64,000 nucleotides of DNA from Eucalyptus grandis. Its lineage: Eukaryota > Streptophyta > Magnoliopsida > Myrtales > Myrtaceae. This document shows, one piece after another, positions 23,269-35,472 of the stretch. Made by a program: the position numbers and the translations under genes. The first letter of the stretch is position 1. Every line of letters starts with the position of its first letter. Where the stretch lies: assembly GCF_016545825.1 (NCBI RefSeq), contig NC_052622.1:14922120-14986119 (forward strand). Reading direction: 5' to 3'. Under the pieces are notes generated by a model. That model was not told where the DNA came from. It saw nothing but the letters and a program-made list of their open reading frames with translations, and did no database searches.

Positions 23269-24232
23269 TGTGAGTGCTAGTATGAACACCTAAAGTGGGG
23301 TGAATAGGTCTGAACACAATTTTTCGCAAAGAATAGTAAAAATATTTTACTTTTAAAACTGAGTCTGAAGAAAAACAGACTTTTAGCTAGTTTAGACTTT
23401 AGCAGTTAAATAGAACTACGATCAAAATAAAGAAGTTCAGGGAAGAGAATATGAACACATAATTTATAGTGATTCGGCTTAGATCAAGCCTACGTCCACT
23501 CTCCTATGCTGACAGCCTTCTTACTAGTTTCCACTATGAATCAAAGAGAATTTACAATCTTACGATCTCGACTTCACAGAGAAGAGTCTCTACTACTCTC
23601 TCACAAAGTCACACTATAAGTCTCTCTCTTTTGAGTACAATTTAGAGCATAGTATATGGAATAGCAAGAAACTAGGAAGCTTCAGACTTTGGAATTTCTC
23701 TTTCACGCACTTTATCGAACAACTGGAGAGTCCTCCTTAAATACTCCTTCATACATTTTCGACCGTTGGCACTTTCCAAAGGAATTCTTCCAATCAACCC
23801 GTTGGACAGAATCAATCAAGGAGATCTCGAGCCGTATGAAGATTGTGATGAAAGCCTATCAATCATGTTCGCCCATACAATCAGGATCTTGGTTTCTATG
23901 AGTAGATTCTTTCCAAATTTACTTGTCCTCCAAAAAGATTTGATGTATCTAAATTGACTTCAATAAAGATAATCAATCTCGTAGGTGTGATTTCCATCCA
24001 GAAGACCATATATAACCTCTACGAACCGAACCCTTGAAGAAAGAAAGATAATCCCTTATCTGGAAAAGTCTTCATCCTTCACTTTCGTTCAGTCTGGAAT
24101 TTGTTAGAGTGAGCAGACTTTGACACAAGGTATGAGAGTCTTCAGACTTTGACACAAAAGTCTGGAATTCTTCAGAATAGACTTTGGATAAGTTTTGTCA
24201 ACTTCAAAACATCAAAGGAGTTTTCTCCAACA
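23269..24232 (-). repeat. 3' LTR of the Sirevirus-like element
   Basis: 964 bp, the same length as the 5' LTR; reads TGTTGGAGAAAACTCC...AGCACTCACA on the minus strand. By eye the two LTRs differ at dozens of positions, suggesting an old insertion. Confidence 0.88.
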
Positions 24233-24246
24233 ATCTCCCCATTTTT
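24233..24246 (-). promoter_or_regulatory. Polypurine tract next to the 3' LTR
   Basis: The minus strand reads aaaaatggggagat directly before the LTR's TGTTGG. A second, better purine run (aaaaagggggaga) lies at 24528-24540, about 300 bases upstream, fitting the multiple polypurine tracts reported for Sireviruses. Confidence 0.7.
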
Positions 24247-24590
24247 TATGGCGACAAAACTTTCCTGCAGATTTAAAGATTTATAACCTGCAAAACAACT
24301 CTTAGAAGTATATGATATATTGTAAAAACAATTAGTTAAGGATCTAGATAGCATCAATTCTGCAACCACAAAAAACATGTTAATCTTAAACATATATTAA
24401 GATATAAACATCCACATCCATAATCATCACCACCGCAAGGATTTCTACAGAATAAGTGTTCAAAACAAACTTAAATCAAATCTGTAAAAAATTAAAAGTT
24501 CAAAAATAAAAGTTCAAATCTGCAAATTCTCCCCCTTTTTGTCAACAGCAAAAAGTGGAGAAAGTCAAAATAGAAAAGAGATAAAAGGAA

Positions 24591-25645
24591 TCAAGGTTGT
24601 CTTGGAATTCGAACCAGTTGGAAATCCCCCATCGACTGCACTGCCTCTTCAACCTTCTGGCATTGGAGATGAACATTCTCGACTTGAGTCTGAACAATCT
24701 TGAGAATTTGAAGAGTCTGATCATTCTTGGCCGCAGTTTGAGATACTTGTTGATTCAAAGTCTGTACCTGAGTATCTAAGGATTGTACCTTTTTAGTGTG
24801 AAAGTCAGAAGAGGAGCTCAACGCTATGTGAAGTTTATGTATCTCAATCTCCATAGCATATTGCTGAGTCTTTACCTCCAAAAGAAGCTCTATCATCCTT
24901 GGATAGTCAGCATTTGGTTTTGTCTGCGCACTAGCTTCAGCGAATTGAATTCAAGGAGAATTGAGAGAGGAGGGAACATCAACTTGTCTAGTTCCATGAC
25001 TCGGAGTAGATTCTTCAATGTCAACTTCAGGAAATTGAGAAGCATAGACATCTTCAAAGTGTGCGGGGAGATCAATTGATACCATCACTCGCAAAAAGAG
25101 GAGAAGAAGTCCCCGTTTTCTTAACAGCTCCCCTTGTTTCTGTGCCTACAGGTGGAGAAGTGATTTCTTCTTCTTGAGGCTTCTCATTTTCAGGATGAGA
25201 GTGATGTTCTTCCTTTGTTCGTACTCCTATTTGACCACTCTGAGTTGCTTCTGAATGTTTAGATAAAGAAATGGCAATTGTCACCTCATAAGAATCATCC
25301 TCATGACATTTTCCTTCTTCATCTCTTACTTCTTCTTCTCTTGCTGCTTCTTCCTTCTCTGGTTCTTCTTCTTCTTCTTCTTCTTCTGGCTCTGTTTCTT
25401 CTCTATCTCTTTATTCTCCTTCAATTGGTTTCTCAAAACCAACAAAATCTTGAAGATTCTTCAAGGCAATGGTAGAAATTGTAAGATCATCATCATCCTC
25501 TTCGTCCTGCAGGATGAGAGATCTTCTCTTCTTCACAGGTTCTTTCACAACTTCCTTGCATTTCCTCTTTCTTCCAACGAGTCTTCATTGGTTTTGCTGG
25601 AGGACTCCTTCAAGCATTCAATAGCCTTGTTCAGATCCTGCAATG
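24591..25645 (-). pseudogene. Third ORF of the Sirevirus-like element, C-terminal part
   Basis: Minus strand, downstream of the gypsy-like insertion. The last readable part (24896-24591, 101 codons) is rich in heptad-like Leu/Val spacing with Gln and Lys (QTLNQQVSQTAAKNDQTLQI), suggesting a coiled coil. Before it come a hydrophilic Glu/Pro-rich piece (25284-25072) and a Glu/Lys-rich tract encoded by a GAA/AAG microsatellite (about 25360-25390). Several frameshifts separate the pieces. A coiled coil near the C-terminus is compatible with Sirevirus envelope-like proteins, but membrane segments are not evident. Confidence 0.6.
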
Positions 25646-27866
25646 TGGCACCCCTCGACAGCCCCCAATCCGTTAGGGTCACCACATTATTTCCTCTACT
25701 TGGATATCTTTTTTTTTTAATCAATTTTTTTCAATGGACTTTCGAGAAGTCATATTGGGGTTCTTTCATATACTTGATTGGTCCCTGTGCAAAAGTATGG
25801 CGGAAGCGTATCCAACAACTCCCTTCTCTATATTCAGAAAAATGCACACCAACTAAACATTTTTATAGGTAAAAGCCGAACACTTTTATTTACTTAAACC
25901 AGATGAACATCATTCGTCGGTACACCAAAATGCCATAGTCTTCTATACTTGGCTATATTTCAAAAGATGACCGACATCTTTTCCAACAGTCGTATACTTA
26001 AAGTCTATCGATCGGTGTCGGCGTCCAAAAGTTCCTTACTCTGCTGTCCTCCTCCTCGTGGTCATATTCAATCACTCGATCCATCTGCTGGTGGCGGTGG
26101 CAGCAGAGGTATCTTGTCTAGTCTGAAATGTTAGTCCCCAAACGGAATGAGTACAACCACTCAGCAGTAAAAGATTTGTTAAACTATACTATGCAAGAGT
26201 ACAACCACTCAGCAGCAAAAGATCCATTAAACTATACTATGCAAGCCATCACGATCTAGTTTTATGCAAGATAGACAAGACAGTTCATCAAGGAATGAGT
26301 ATGCATCGAAACCATAAAACTTTTAGTGCAATGACCAGTGCAGTTCCAACAAACAAGATGCATCATGTCCAGTCACACATGTCCCGATCATAGGGCCAAA
26401 CTGTTATGACACGTCCTATTCTATGCCATACAATCTAGTCCCATAACCAGACCACATGCACTCTTAGTAGAACCATCATTTTTAACATTCAAAAGGTTTT
26501 ATCCCCCTAGAGGACCAATGTTTACGTCCTTCTGGGATTTCGCACCCAACCTGGCGTCGCGAAAGCCTCTGGGCATGTATTCAAAATACAACTGGGCATC
26601 TGGAGCGTTGCATCACATCTCCGAGCATCTCGCACCCCACCTGGCGTCACGAGGAATCACTGGGGGCCATAGACATGGTTACCCCTACCCTCCGGATTTA
26701 CGTACCGACAAGCATACAACCGGGCATCCGGATGCTCCCAGGGAAAACCTCTGGGCATGTATTCATAATACAACCAGGCATCCAAAGGGCATCGACTCAT
26801 TCGAATCTCTGGGCATCCCGACTCCCGGGGCATCGTTGACCCGAGGGTCCAACGGTAACAATTAACATTTTAATTTCCAAAAACACTTTTCAATGCAATG
26901 ACAAGATGTCCCATGAATCTTCATCAAATCTCAATATTGCATGATATGCTGAATGCCAATATCATCATGTTGATTAACAACTTAAGATACATTCACCTTT
27001 GGGACAAATTGAGCAAATTCGGAACAAAACAACTCAAACATCACAATGCACAGTTTTAGTAACAATTTCGGAATAACCCCTAAATGATCTCAGAAAATTC
27101 TGAAATTTTGATATGTTATAAAAAAGACCTAAAAGAAAAAAAATTTCATGAAGAACACTAAGTCAGATTCATTGTATATCAAGAGAAGTAATTGCTATAT
27201 TCTTTACTAACATTCTGTAATAGCTTCCAGATTTAACATTTACAGAGAAAATCATTTTACAGACCAAACCTTGTCCATTTATTCTCAAATTTTGATATGT
27301 TATTCCTAAGGATGTGTCCTACCACTTTCATCAAGGGTTTGAAGTCCAATTCTAACTAGATAATTATAGAAAATTCACGGAATCATGAAAGGTCATGTTG
27401 TTTTCTACGAAACAGTTTACTAATTCTAAGAGAACTACTTCTACTCATTCAAAATTCAGCATCCAACATCCACAACCCAAACATCTCCAAGTCTATTGCA
27501 CTCCACTAGACAACAACAACACAACATGATATAGGTTAATGGACTTTCACTTGCCTCAAGTCCTATGATGTTAACGGCGAGGGGTTTGGTGCGGTGGTGC
27601 GGCAGCTACAGCTCGAGTGGGACAGCGGCTACTGCGCGACGGGGACAGCGGTGGCATCCAAGCACACGGCGGAGGGGCGGTCCTTTCCCTCGCTGCTCAC
27701 TCTCGCACTCGCCATTCGCTGCTCTCTCCCCCTTTCGCTCGCTCACCAGCTCGTTCTCTCTCAGTTTCTCTCTCATAATTTGCTCGACCGCTTGCTTCTC
27801 TGGTCACTTGGTTTTGTTGAAAACCAGTCAACAAAAAGGGGTGCTTCGGCGGCAGAAGGAGGTAGT

Positions 27867-28545
27867 TGTTGCGATGCGGCAAGCAATCGAACAAAATATA
27901 GACGGAAGAAGAAAAATAAATCTGACACCAAATTTACGTGGTTTAGTCGTAAAGACCTACGTCCACGGGGAGAGCAGCAGCGAATTTCACTATAAATCAA
28001 GCGATACAAGAAGACTACACACTCAAGTCACTCAAACACTCTTTCGTTGTTTCCTAAACCCCAATTACACCCAATAACGCACCCAGTGTTTAGCCCCGAA
28101 ATTCCTCGAAAATAATATCTCAATCTCACGAAGGAATTACACGCAAATCTTACCTCAAGATTTAATTGACTACAAACACTAAACTTCTCAGATGTAATTG
28201 CACGAACTGAAACCCGCCAAGCACTCGCTAGAATAACGGCGCTTCAATGCTTGTATCAACAACGATGCTGACCCCAATATTCATGCAAGCAAACCACGAA
28301 TATATATGCTTGTACGTGCACCGCCTCAATCAAAGAGGAAAGTCCCAAGTCAAGTTAAATTAGGAAGTCCAACTTCCTTTAATCAAGTTTATATTTCCTT
28401 TCTTGGCTGATGAAGTTGACGAGTGCATCTCCGCTTGCCAATCTCCGCTTGAATGATAGGAATATTTCCTTATTCGCAAGTTAATTAATTTATATTCAAA
28501 ATTCAGCAATTCGCTTCGGGCTTAAACTCGAGACATATTTTAACA
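27867..28545 (-). repeat. 3' LTR of element D
   Basis: 679 bp; minus strand TGTTAAAATATG...CATCGCAACA. The preceding minus-strand polypurine tract is gagccaaggtggagat (28546-28561). Confidence 0.93.
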
Positions 28546-28699
28546 ATCTCCACCTTGGCTCGACGTTTGAGACAAATTATAATCACTTCGAAAAATTCAA
28601 ATTCTGCTGCTACTTTCTCATAGCCCCTGATGGGCTCAACCGCCACAGATATTATCCAAGTCCAAGACTCGCTTGAACTTCGCCATAACAGAGGACCTC

Positions 28700-29687
28700 A
28701 TCAGAATACCAACTCCACATGCACCTTTAACTACTCCACAAGGATTTTCCAACATAACCTCCTCAACCACAGATAAAGCAAAACCATTGTTGCATCCATA
28801 TCTGTCAGGAAATCAAATACATACCTTGTTAATTTCAGCAGTTACAGCAACCGTTGGCTCTATAAGCTCCACATCGCTACAAATACCATATGTGTCGATT
28901 ACTTTGCTAGTACCTGTATATGCTACCTCAGGAGTTTCTGGTCGCAACTCCACCTCAAGCTGAACACCGTCCAGATCCATATTAACACTGCCACAAACAC
29001 TTATAGCCAGAACTATTGGAGACTTGTCAATGGTAACTTCTCTACTGTCAACAGGTGAATTTATATCCGAGCACCACAACTGATTGCCCCACTCACCTTG
29101 TGCATAGCCATGGAATATGCACCTTACCCTCCCATCGAGCTTACCATCACTCACTCGAAAATAACACGGGCAACCAAACATTCTAAGAATAGAATAATCA
29201 GCAACGTTACCTGACAACACTTCTTCAGGAGTCTACCATTCAATAGCAGTTGATGGGGATCTATTCACCAGGTAGCTTACCATACTTAGTACATCAACCA
29301 GGAATCTCCTAGCTATACTAGCACTAGAGATAATTTTTCGGGCCATCTCTAGTAATTTTCTACTCGTCAATTCTGCAAATTGTTGTGATTTATTGGCACT
29401 AGTGCGGTGTTTCACTATACTCTCTTTCATGCAGAATTTATTTGCCAGCTCCGAGTAGAACTCCATGCTATTGTCAGTCCGCACATGCTTGATCGACTTA
29501 CCAGTCTCCGTCTCGATCAAAGCTCTTGACTGCGAGATCCTGACATCGGCATCAAACTTGTGCCTTGGCACAAACACCCGTGTCTTCCTCGAGGAGTCAA
29601 AAGACTTCGAACATATGCATCCGACGTCTTCGCAGCGAAATTTATCACTGTCTCACCTTGAAGTTTATACAGGTCTCCGTGCTTGAT
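28700..29687 (-). pseudogene. Element D integrase remnant and pol end
   Basis: 29577-29233 covers the middle of the integrase core (second catalytic Asp in HVRTDNSMEF, then the Glu region AELTSRKLLEMAR). After a stop, 29220-28813 covers the C-terminal region (YSILRMFGCPCYFRV, FHGYAQGE). The pre-integrase zinc region and the first catalytic Asp are deleted. Sequence then runs to the extreme pol C-terminus near 28700 without RT or RNase H. The integrase cannot be active. Confidence 0.85.
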
Positions 29688-30842
29688 TCATTTCATTATC
29701 ACTAGGGCACCTCGAACAACCTTCAGAACTCCACTTTTTGAAGAATACCTGCAACCAGCTGAATCTAGGGCACTCAAGGAATTTAAGTTCTTTTTCAATT
29801 CTGGAACATGCCTCACTCCAGTCAATGTCCTCACAATACCATCATGCATTCTGATTTTAACATCACCAACACCCACAACATCGCACTCAGCGTTGTTCCC
29901 TAACTGGACTTTACCACTACCCGTGCACTGATAAGTGATAAACCAGTTTCTATTTGGTGTGACATGAAAAGAACAACTAGAATCCATAACCCATCCATCA
30001 AGCGATAAATCATTAGTGACAGACAAGACATAATCGGCATTATCTGCTACAGCTGCAACATTATTTGCAGAATCAACTATAATTCCCTTACCCTTCTCAT
30101 TCTTCATCTTAAGGCAATCCCTTCTAAGATGCCCCCTCTTGCCACAGTTCCAACAGACAACATTAGCAATCCTAAATTGACTACGTCTATTCATATTAAT
30201 ACTACCATTACCCACACGTGTTCTAGATCTTCCTCTATTTTCACCTACTAAAGCAGTAGATACAGATTCGCCAGATTCTCTTCTACGAATGTCCTCACTT
30301 AGAATTAAATCTTGAACCCCATCAAACGTCAAACTTGTTGAACCAGAGGAATTACTAACAGTAGTAACGGTAGTATTCCAACTATCAGGTAATGAGGATA
30401 ACAGAATCAAAGCACGTACCTCATCTTCAAAATCAATCTCAACTGAACTCAATTGACTAACAATCACATTGAATTCATTGATATGATCTGCAACTGACGC
30501 ACCTTCTTTCATCTTCAAGTTAAACAGACGTCGCATCAAACAGACCTTGTTGATCGCAGAGGGCTTCTCGTATATATCTGACAGGGCTTGCATCAAATCA
30601 GCAGTGGTCTTCTCCTTCAGGATGTTAAACGCGATGTTACGAGCCAACGTCAGCTGAATAACACCCATAGCTCGTCTATCCAGCAAATCCCAATCAGCTT
30701 GCTTCATCGTCTCTAGTTTCTTCCCAGATAAAGGCAAGTGCAGATTCATCTGGTAAAGATAATCTTCAATCTGCATCTTCCAGAAACTAAAATCCTTCCC
30801 ATCAAATCTGTCGATTCTCACTTTTACTTCTTCGGTCGCCAT
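29688..30842 (-). CDS. Element D gag-protease polyprotein (intact reading frame)
   Basis: 384 codons with no interruption. Residues 1-190 form the copia-type gag (start MATEEVKVRIDRFDGK; the ADHINEFNVIV region is the conserved capsid-like part). A CCHC zinc knuckle lies at residues 230-243 (CWNCGKRGHLRRDC). The start of the aspartic protease is at about 283-300 with DSSCSFH at 287, where most copia proteases have Asp-Ser-Gly; the third residue is Ser here. The start codon lies about 40 bases inside the LTR. The ORF ends where the deletion begins. It could still form particles. It is a mobile-element gene, not a host gene. Confidence 0.88.
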   Translation of the reverse strand: MATEEVKVRIDRFDGKDFSFWKMQIEDYLYQMNLHLPLSGKKLETMKQADWDLLDRRAMGVIQLTLARNIAFNILKEKTTADLMQALSDIYEKPSAINKVCLMRRLFNLKMKEGASVADHINEFNVIVSQLSSVEIDFEDEVRALILLSSLPDSWNTTVTTVSNSSGSTSLTFDGVQDLILSEDIRRRESGESVSTALVGENRGRSRTRVGNGSINMNRRSQFRIANVVCWNCGKRGHLRRDCLKMKNEKGKGIIVDSANNVAAVADNADYVLSVTNDLSLDGWVMDSSCSFHVTPNRNWFITYQCTGSGKVQLGNNAECDVVGVGDVKIRMHDGIVRTLTGVRHVPELKKNLNSLSALDSAGCRYSSKSGVLKVVRGALVIMK

Positions 30843-30883
30843 CGATTCGCTTCAACTCAGCCAAACCTAACTCTAATACCACT

Positions 30884-31562
30884 TGTTGCGATGGGGCAAG
30901 CGATCGAACAAAATATAGACGGAAGAAGAAAAATAAATCTGACACCAAATTTACGTGGTTTAGTCGTAAAGACCTACGTCCACGGGGAGAGCAGCAGCGA
31001 ATTTCACTATAAATCAAGCGATACAAGAAGACTACACACTCAAGTCACTCAAACACTCTTTCGTTGTTTCCCAAACCCCAATTACACCCAATAACGCACC
31101 CAGTGTTTAGCCCCGAAATTCCTCGAAAATAATATCTCAATCTCACGAAGGAATTACACGCAAATCTTACCTCAAGATTTAATTGACTACAAACACTAAA
31201 CTTCTCAGATGTAATTGCACGAACTGAAACCCGCCAAGCACTCGCTAGAATAACGGCGCTTCAATGCTTGTATCAACAACGATGCTGACCCCAATATTCA
31301 TGCAAGCAAACCACGAATATATATGCTTGTACGTGCACCGCCTCAATCAAAGAGGAAAGTCCCAAGTCAAGTTAAATTAGGAAGTCCAACTTCCTTTAAT
31401 CAAGTTTATATTTCCTTTCTTGGCTGATGAAGTTGACGAGTGCATCTCCGCTTGCCAATCTCCGCTTGAATGATAGGAATATTTCCTTATCCGCAAGTTA
31501 ATTAATTTATATTCAAAATTCAGCAATTCGCTTCGGGCTTAAACTCGAGACATATTTTAACA
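30884..31562 (-). repeat. 5' LTR of element D, with primer site just inside
   Basis: 679 bp, nearly identical to 27867-28545. The adjoining internal sequence on the minus strand reads agTGGTATTAGAG (about 30870-30883), one base different from the usual TGGTATCAGAG primer site for initiator tRNA-Met. Confidence 0.92.
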
Positions 31563-31999
31563 GTAGTGACGGGTGGAAGGAACGTGGCAGTTCTCTCTGG
31601 CCGCTTGAAGACACGATTGATGGCAGCTATCCAAGTTTTCTTTTCTGCTGGCCACCGAGAAAGAGAGCCACGGGTCTTTATGCGGTCAACTAATTTCCTT
31701 TAGTTGACTGCCACATGTACATGCATGTGGCCGAAATTCTTGCATGGAGAAGGGACACTCGATCAGTTGGCGTGGGTCAAGCTTTCTTTTATTTTATTGA
31801 CCGACTTCGATGGGGAAAAGAAAAGAACATGGTCGCATGGCCGTGCATGGGCATCCGATGGTCTCACAGGAAAAATATGTTAGATGCTTCGGGACGTTGG
31901 GTGGCGACGGTGCACATAAAAAACGAGGTCTTCAACTTAGTTAATTGGCAAGATGGCTCGGGGTTCACGATTGTCGATATTAATTAGAACGAACTAATA

Positions 32000-33379
32000 C
32001 TAGACATAATGTATCGGTCCATCAATGATAACGGAACGGTGTCCATAAATGGTACCAACGACATAGTCCGACAATACTTCCTTCGATCTGTCACGGACCG
32101 TCACATATTTGAGGTCCGGAAAAAATCCGAATGCCACATGCAACCTCATCTTTGAAATCATTTTTAGTCTTATAACCATAGGAGCAATAGTTCCATAGCA
32201 AAGTGAGATGAGAAACTCAATCTGAAAATGTTTGAACAACTTTGTAACCAACGCTGAATAAGGTAATTGTCCTTTGTCCTTCATAACTGTCCCGTACATG
32301 TGCATCAGGATAGTATGAGGGAGTGAAAATCTCATCCCATTGCAGATAGCAAACATGAGCCTTGCTTCGAACCTAGAAACATCTGTTTTTTTATGCAGCC
32401 TTCAGTCTAATGCAGTTAATGACAACTTTGTGCAACAGAACATTTGAGGTTGACTGTCTAGAATAAGTGATTCCTCATTCTAGCACTCTGTCTTTCACAA
32501 GATACCTCATTGCTTGACCAAATGAGATATTTATTGGTTGAAAACGACTCCTTTCCACCCCCAATAATGTCTGCCAGTGTGTCAACATCCACCACATAGT
32601 CTTTATCACACACAATAAATTGGATTTGATTCTGGTCAAGAAAAGACAGATTCGAATAGAAAAATGCAGTCAACTCTGGATAAGCAATAGTCGTCTCAGA
32701 ACAAAAATTCTCAAGTTGAAGGAAGGCTAACTTCTCCTCAAGTTAACCTTGATCGAGTCTAGGAAGTCAAAATCAACAGTTCGAGGGTTCATCACCCCTA
32801 TTTTCACCAACCGTGAGTAAACATTTTTTGTGTTCCTTAGAATGAAACAATCTTGTTCTCTCTCCAGGAACATCAGCAGCAATGCCCATTATGGGTTGAA
32901 AATTCGAATAAGATCTCTCATCATCATCCTTGTTCTCATGATGATTAGAACTGAACCTAGGATTTGCAGGAGAAAAAAAGAAAGGCATTGTCTGCCGACC
33001 CTTTCGGTGCTATACCTAACTGTTCCATCCTTCTTAAAAACAAAGTCTCGTTCTTATAACATTTTTCTCTTAGAAACTCATTGATAAAAGTCATAGGAGT
33101 ACCGCCCTGCTTCAAATGAGTGTAAAGCTTATAGTGAACCTGAGGTCTCGAGGCTCTGAGAGGTTCTGCATCTTCTACGATTTCCTCTTCCAGAGTTTGG
33201 TGTGGAGCATTCTGAGTAAAGTGCTGCGGAGAATGGTGTGGAGAGTTGTGCAGAGAGTTTTCCTCAGTAAGATTGAAATGTGTCTGCCCTTCCGACATGC
33301 TTCTCGGACCTTGATTAGCAATCCGAGAGGATTTCCTTTGACAAGACATATTTGCAGGCTTGGAGGATTTCACAGACAA
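32000..33379 (-). pseudogene. Third ORF of the Sirevirus-like element (plant-transposon/envelope-like), N-terminal part
   Basis: Starts about 0.4 kb after RNase H, on the same strand. 33379-32957 gives a 140-codon Ser/Gln/His-rich hydrophilic start. Later frames (32673-32458 and 32356-32000) carry FYSNL...VDVDTLADIIG and RFSLPHTILMHMYGTV...LPYSALVTKLF. From memory these resemble the 'putative plant transposon protein' domain found in envelope-like ORFs of Sireviruses; I could not search. At least two frameshifts. The role in Sireviruses is unknown. The rest of the ORF lies at 24591-25645, beyond the insertion. Confidence 0.68.
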
Positions 33380-33789
33380 ATTCGAGTGAAAAAGATGAAA
33401 ACTTGCGAAACAAATTTGAGAGTAGAAACGAGAGAGTAGAGAGACTGTATTTTAGGGTTTGGAAAGAAGTGCTCGAAAGAAATACAATAGGGTATATAAA
33501 GAAAATGAAAAGTCACAAAGAAAAGAGATAATCGAATTGTCACAAGGAAAAAGAAAACTACATTTTTTGAAATAAATTGAAAAATAAAAACCGCCAAAAG
33601 TTCAAAAAATAAAAAAAGATAACTTCTAAAAATAAAAGAGGCAAGCAACGATTCAGTTAATCATACCTTTTTATTCCAAAAATAAAATACCTGGATTCGA
33701 GACATTCTCTTACTGAAGTAGCGTCTGAAAAATTTGAGTCTGACCAACTTCAGACTTTACTCCAAAATAGAAATAATATTCAACTTGTG

Positions 33790-35330
33790 GGGAATAGACT
33801 CAAATAGATTTTTCTCCAAGGGCTTCATGAAGATGTTTGCTAGCTGATTCTTCGAATCAATGAACTGAATCATAATCTCTCTATTCTGGACATGATCTCT
33901 TATAAAGTGATGTCAAATCTCTATATGCTTCGCCCTTGAATGAAGAATTGGGTTCTTGGTAAGATTAATAACACTAGTGTTGTCACATTTGATCTTGGTA
34001 CATGATTCTTCAATCCCAAAGTCTCTAATTTGTTGTCTTATCCATAGGATTTGAGAGTAACAACTTCCAAGAGCAACATACTCTGTTTTTGCAATTGAAA
34101 GAGCCACAGTACTTTGCTTCCTATACCAATATATTTCCCAACAATTGACAAGTGCCAAATGTGCTCTTTCTATCAACTTTACAACCTGCTAAATTAGCAT
34201 CTGAATATCCAAGAAGAGTAAAGTCTCATTCTTTTGGATACCACAAACCCAGCTTTGGATAGGTCACAACATATTTAATGATGCGTTTTACAGTACTTAG
34301 ATGAGATTCTCTTGGGTCAGACTGAAATCTAGCACACATGCACAAGCTGAATAGAATATTAAGTCTAGAAGTAGTGAGGTAGAGAAGTGAACCGATCATG
34401 CTTACGTATAACTTCTGATCTACTTTCTTCCCTTCTTCATCCTTGTCCAGTTTTGAAGAACTTGACATTAGAGTCTTTGTTTTCTTGCAATTCTCCAACC
34501 CAAATTTCTTGATGAGATCTTTGGCATATTTTTCTTGGTGAATGAATATACCTTTCGTCGATTGTCTAACTTGCAATCCCAAAAAGAAAGTTAACTCACC
34601 CATCATGCTCATCTTGAATTCATCCTGCATAGATCTTGAAAATTTCTTGCAAAGACTTTCGTTAGAAGAACCAAAAATAATATCATCTACATAAATTTGT
34701 ACGAGTAGAAAGTCTTTTCATTCTTTCTTATAAATGAGGTTGTATCAACCTTTCCCTTTTCAAAACCGTTCTGGGTTAGAAACTTACTCAACCTTTCATA
34801 CCAGGCTCGAGGTGCTTGCTTTAGTCCATACAAGACCTTTTTCAGTCTGTAGACTTAGTCTGGTTTTCTTGGATCTTCAAATCCTGGTGGTTGTTCCACA
34901 TAGACTTCTTCTTGTATGAACCCATTCAGGAATGCACTTTTGACATCCATCTAGAATAACTTGAAATTTTTATAGCAAGTAAAAGCAAGTAATAATTTAA
35001 TTGTTTCTAACCTCATTCCTGGTGCATAGGTCTCGTCATAGTCTATCCCTTCTTCCTATGTATATCCTTTTGCTACAAGTCTTGCTTTGTTTCTGACCAC
35101 TTTACCATTCTCATTCATCTTGTTCCTAAAAACCCATTTCATTCCAATAATGGATTTGCCTTTGGGTTTTGAAATCAACTCCCATACATCGATGATGCTG
35201 AATTGTCTGAATTCATCCTGCATAGCTTCTATCCAGCTTTCATCAGACAAGGCTTCGTCTACACCTTTTGGTTTTATCTCAGAAACAAGTGCTAGAGCAC
35301 TAGACTCTTCTCTTCCTTTAGATTTGGTGT
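33790..35330 (-). pseudogene. Sirevirus-like reverse transcriptase and RNase H
   Basis: RT starts near 35250 (WIEAMQDEFRQF, GMKWVFRNK), contains the catalytic YVDD loop at 34682-34693 on the minus strand, and the connection region at 34630-34226 (LTFFLGLQV). RNase H follows at 34176-33913 (VALSIAKTEYVAL, CDNTSVINLTKNP). The pol end is near 33790. Stops and frameshifts occur between pieces (for example near 35055 and 34200), so it is inactive although the YVDD motif is unchanged. Confidence 0.9.
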
Positions 35331-35472
35331 GAACTCCTTCATCAATGTTGCCAATGATGAGTTCTTTGGGATGACTTGACTTGTGCTTCCAGTTGCTGCT
35401 TAGTTTGAAAGTTCGTTGATCCTCTACTTCGGTTGAATCTTCTTGTTCTGCTTGTTGCTGTTCTCCAGAAGT

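Larger units (their letters stand above)
27867..31562 (-). mobile_element. Element D: young, RT-less Ty1/copia retrotransposon
   Basis: 3696 bp, flanked by perfect 5-bp repeats GTAGT (27862-27866, 31563-31567). Each LTR is 679 bp. By eye they differ at about four positions, so the insertion is recent. The minus strand holds a 384-codon gag-protease ORF and remnants of integrase, then skips RT and RNase H and ends with the polypurine tract. It belongs to the same family as element C and shares its deletion, so it probably relied on enzymes made by another element. Confidence 0.93.
25646..32006 (-). mobile_element. Gypsy-like long LTR insertion, itself split by element D
   Basis: Third-ORF sequence stops at about 25645 and resumes at about 32007, so the whole block is an insertion. 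Without D (27867-31562) it is about 2.66 kb. The minus strand would end GGGGTGCCA(CA), similar to the GGGTGTGACA end of the insertion at 12615-15533. CAATG (25641-25645) and TAATG (32007-32011) could be an imperfect target duplication. Internal repeats 'ctctgggcatgtattca.aatacaac' occur at about 26569 and 26750. No gene inside other than D. Exact ends and class are uncertain. Confidence 0.6.

Noticed and set aside
25303..25872. 189-codon Phe/Leu/Ser-rich open frame (membrane-like)
   Set aside because: It is the antisense of a TTC/GAA microsatellite in the Sirevirus third ORF and extends into the next insertion.
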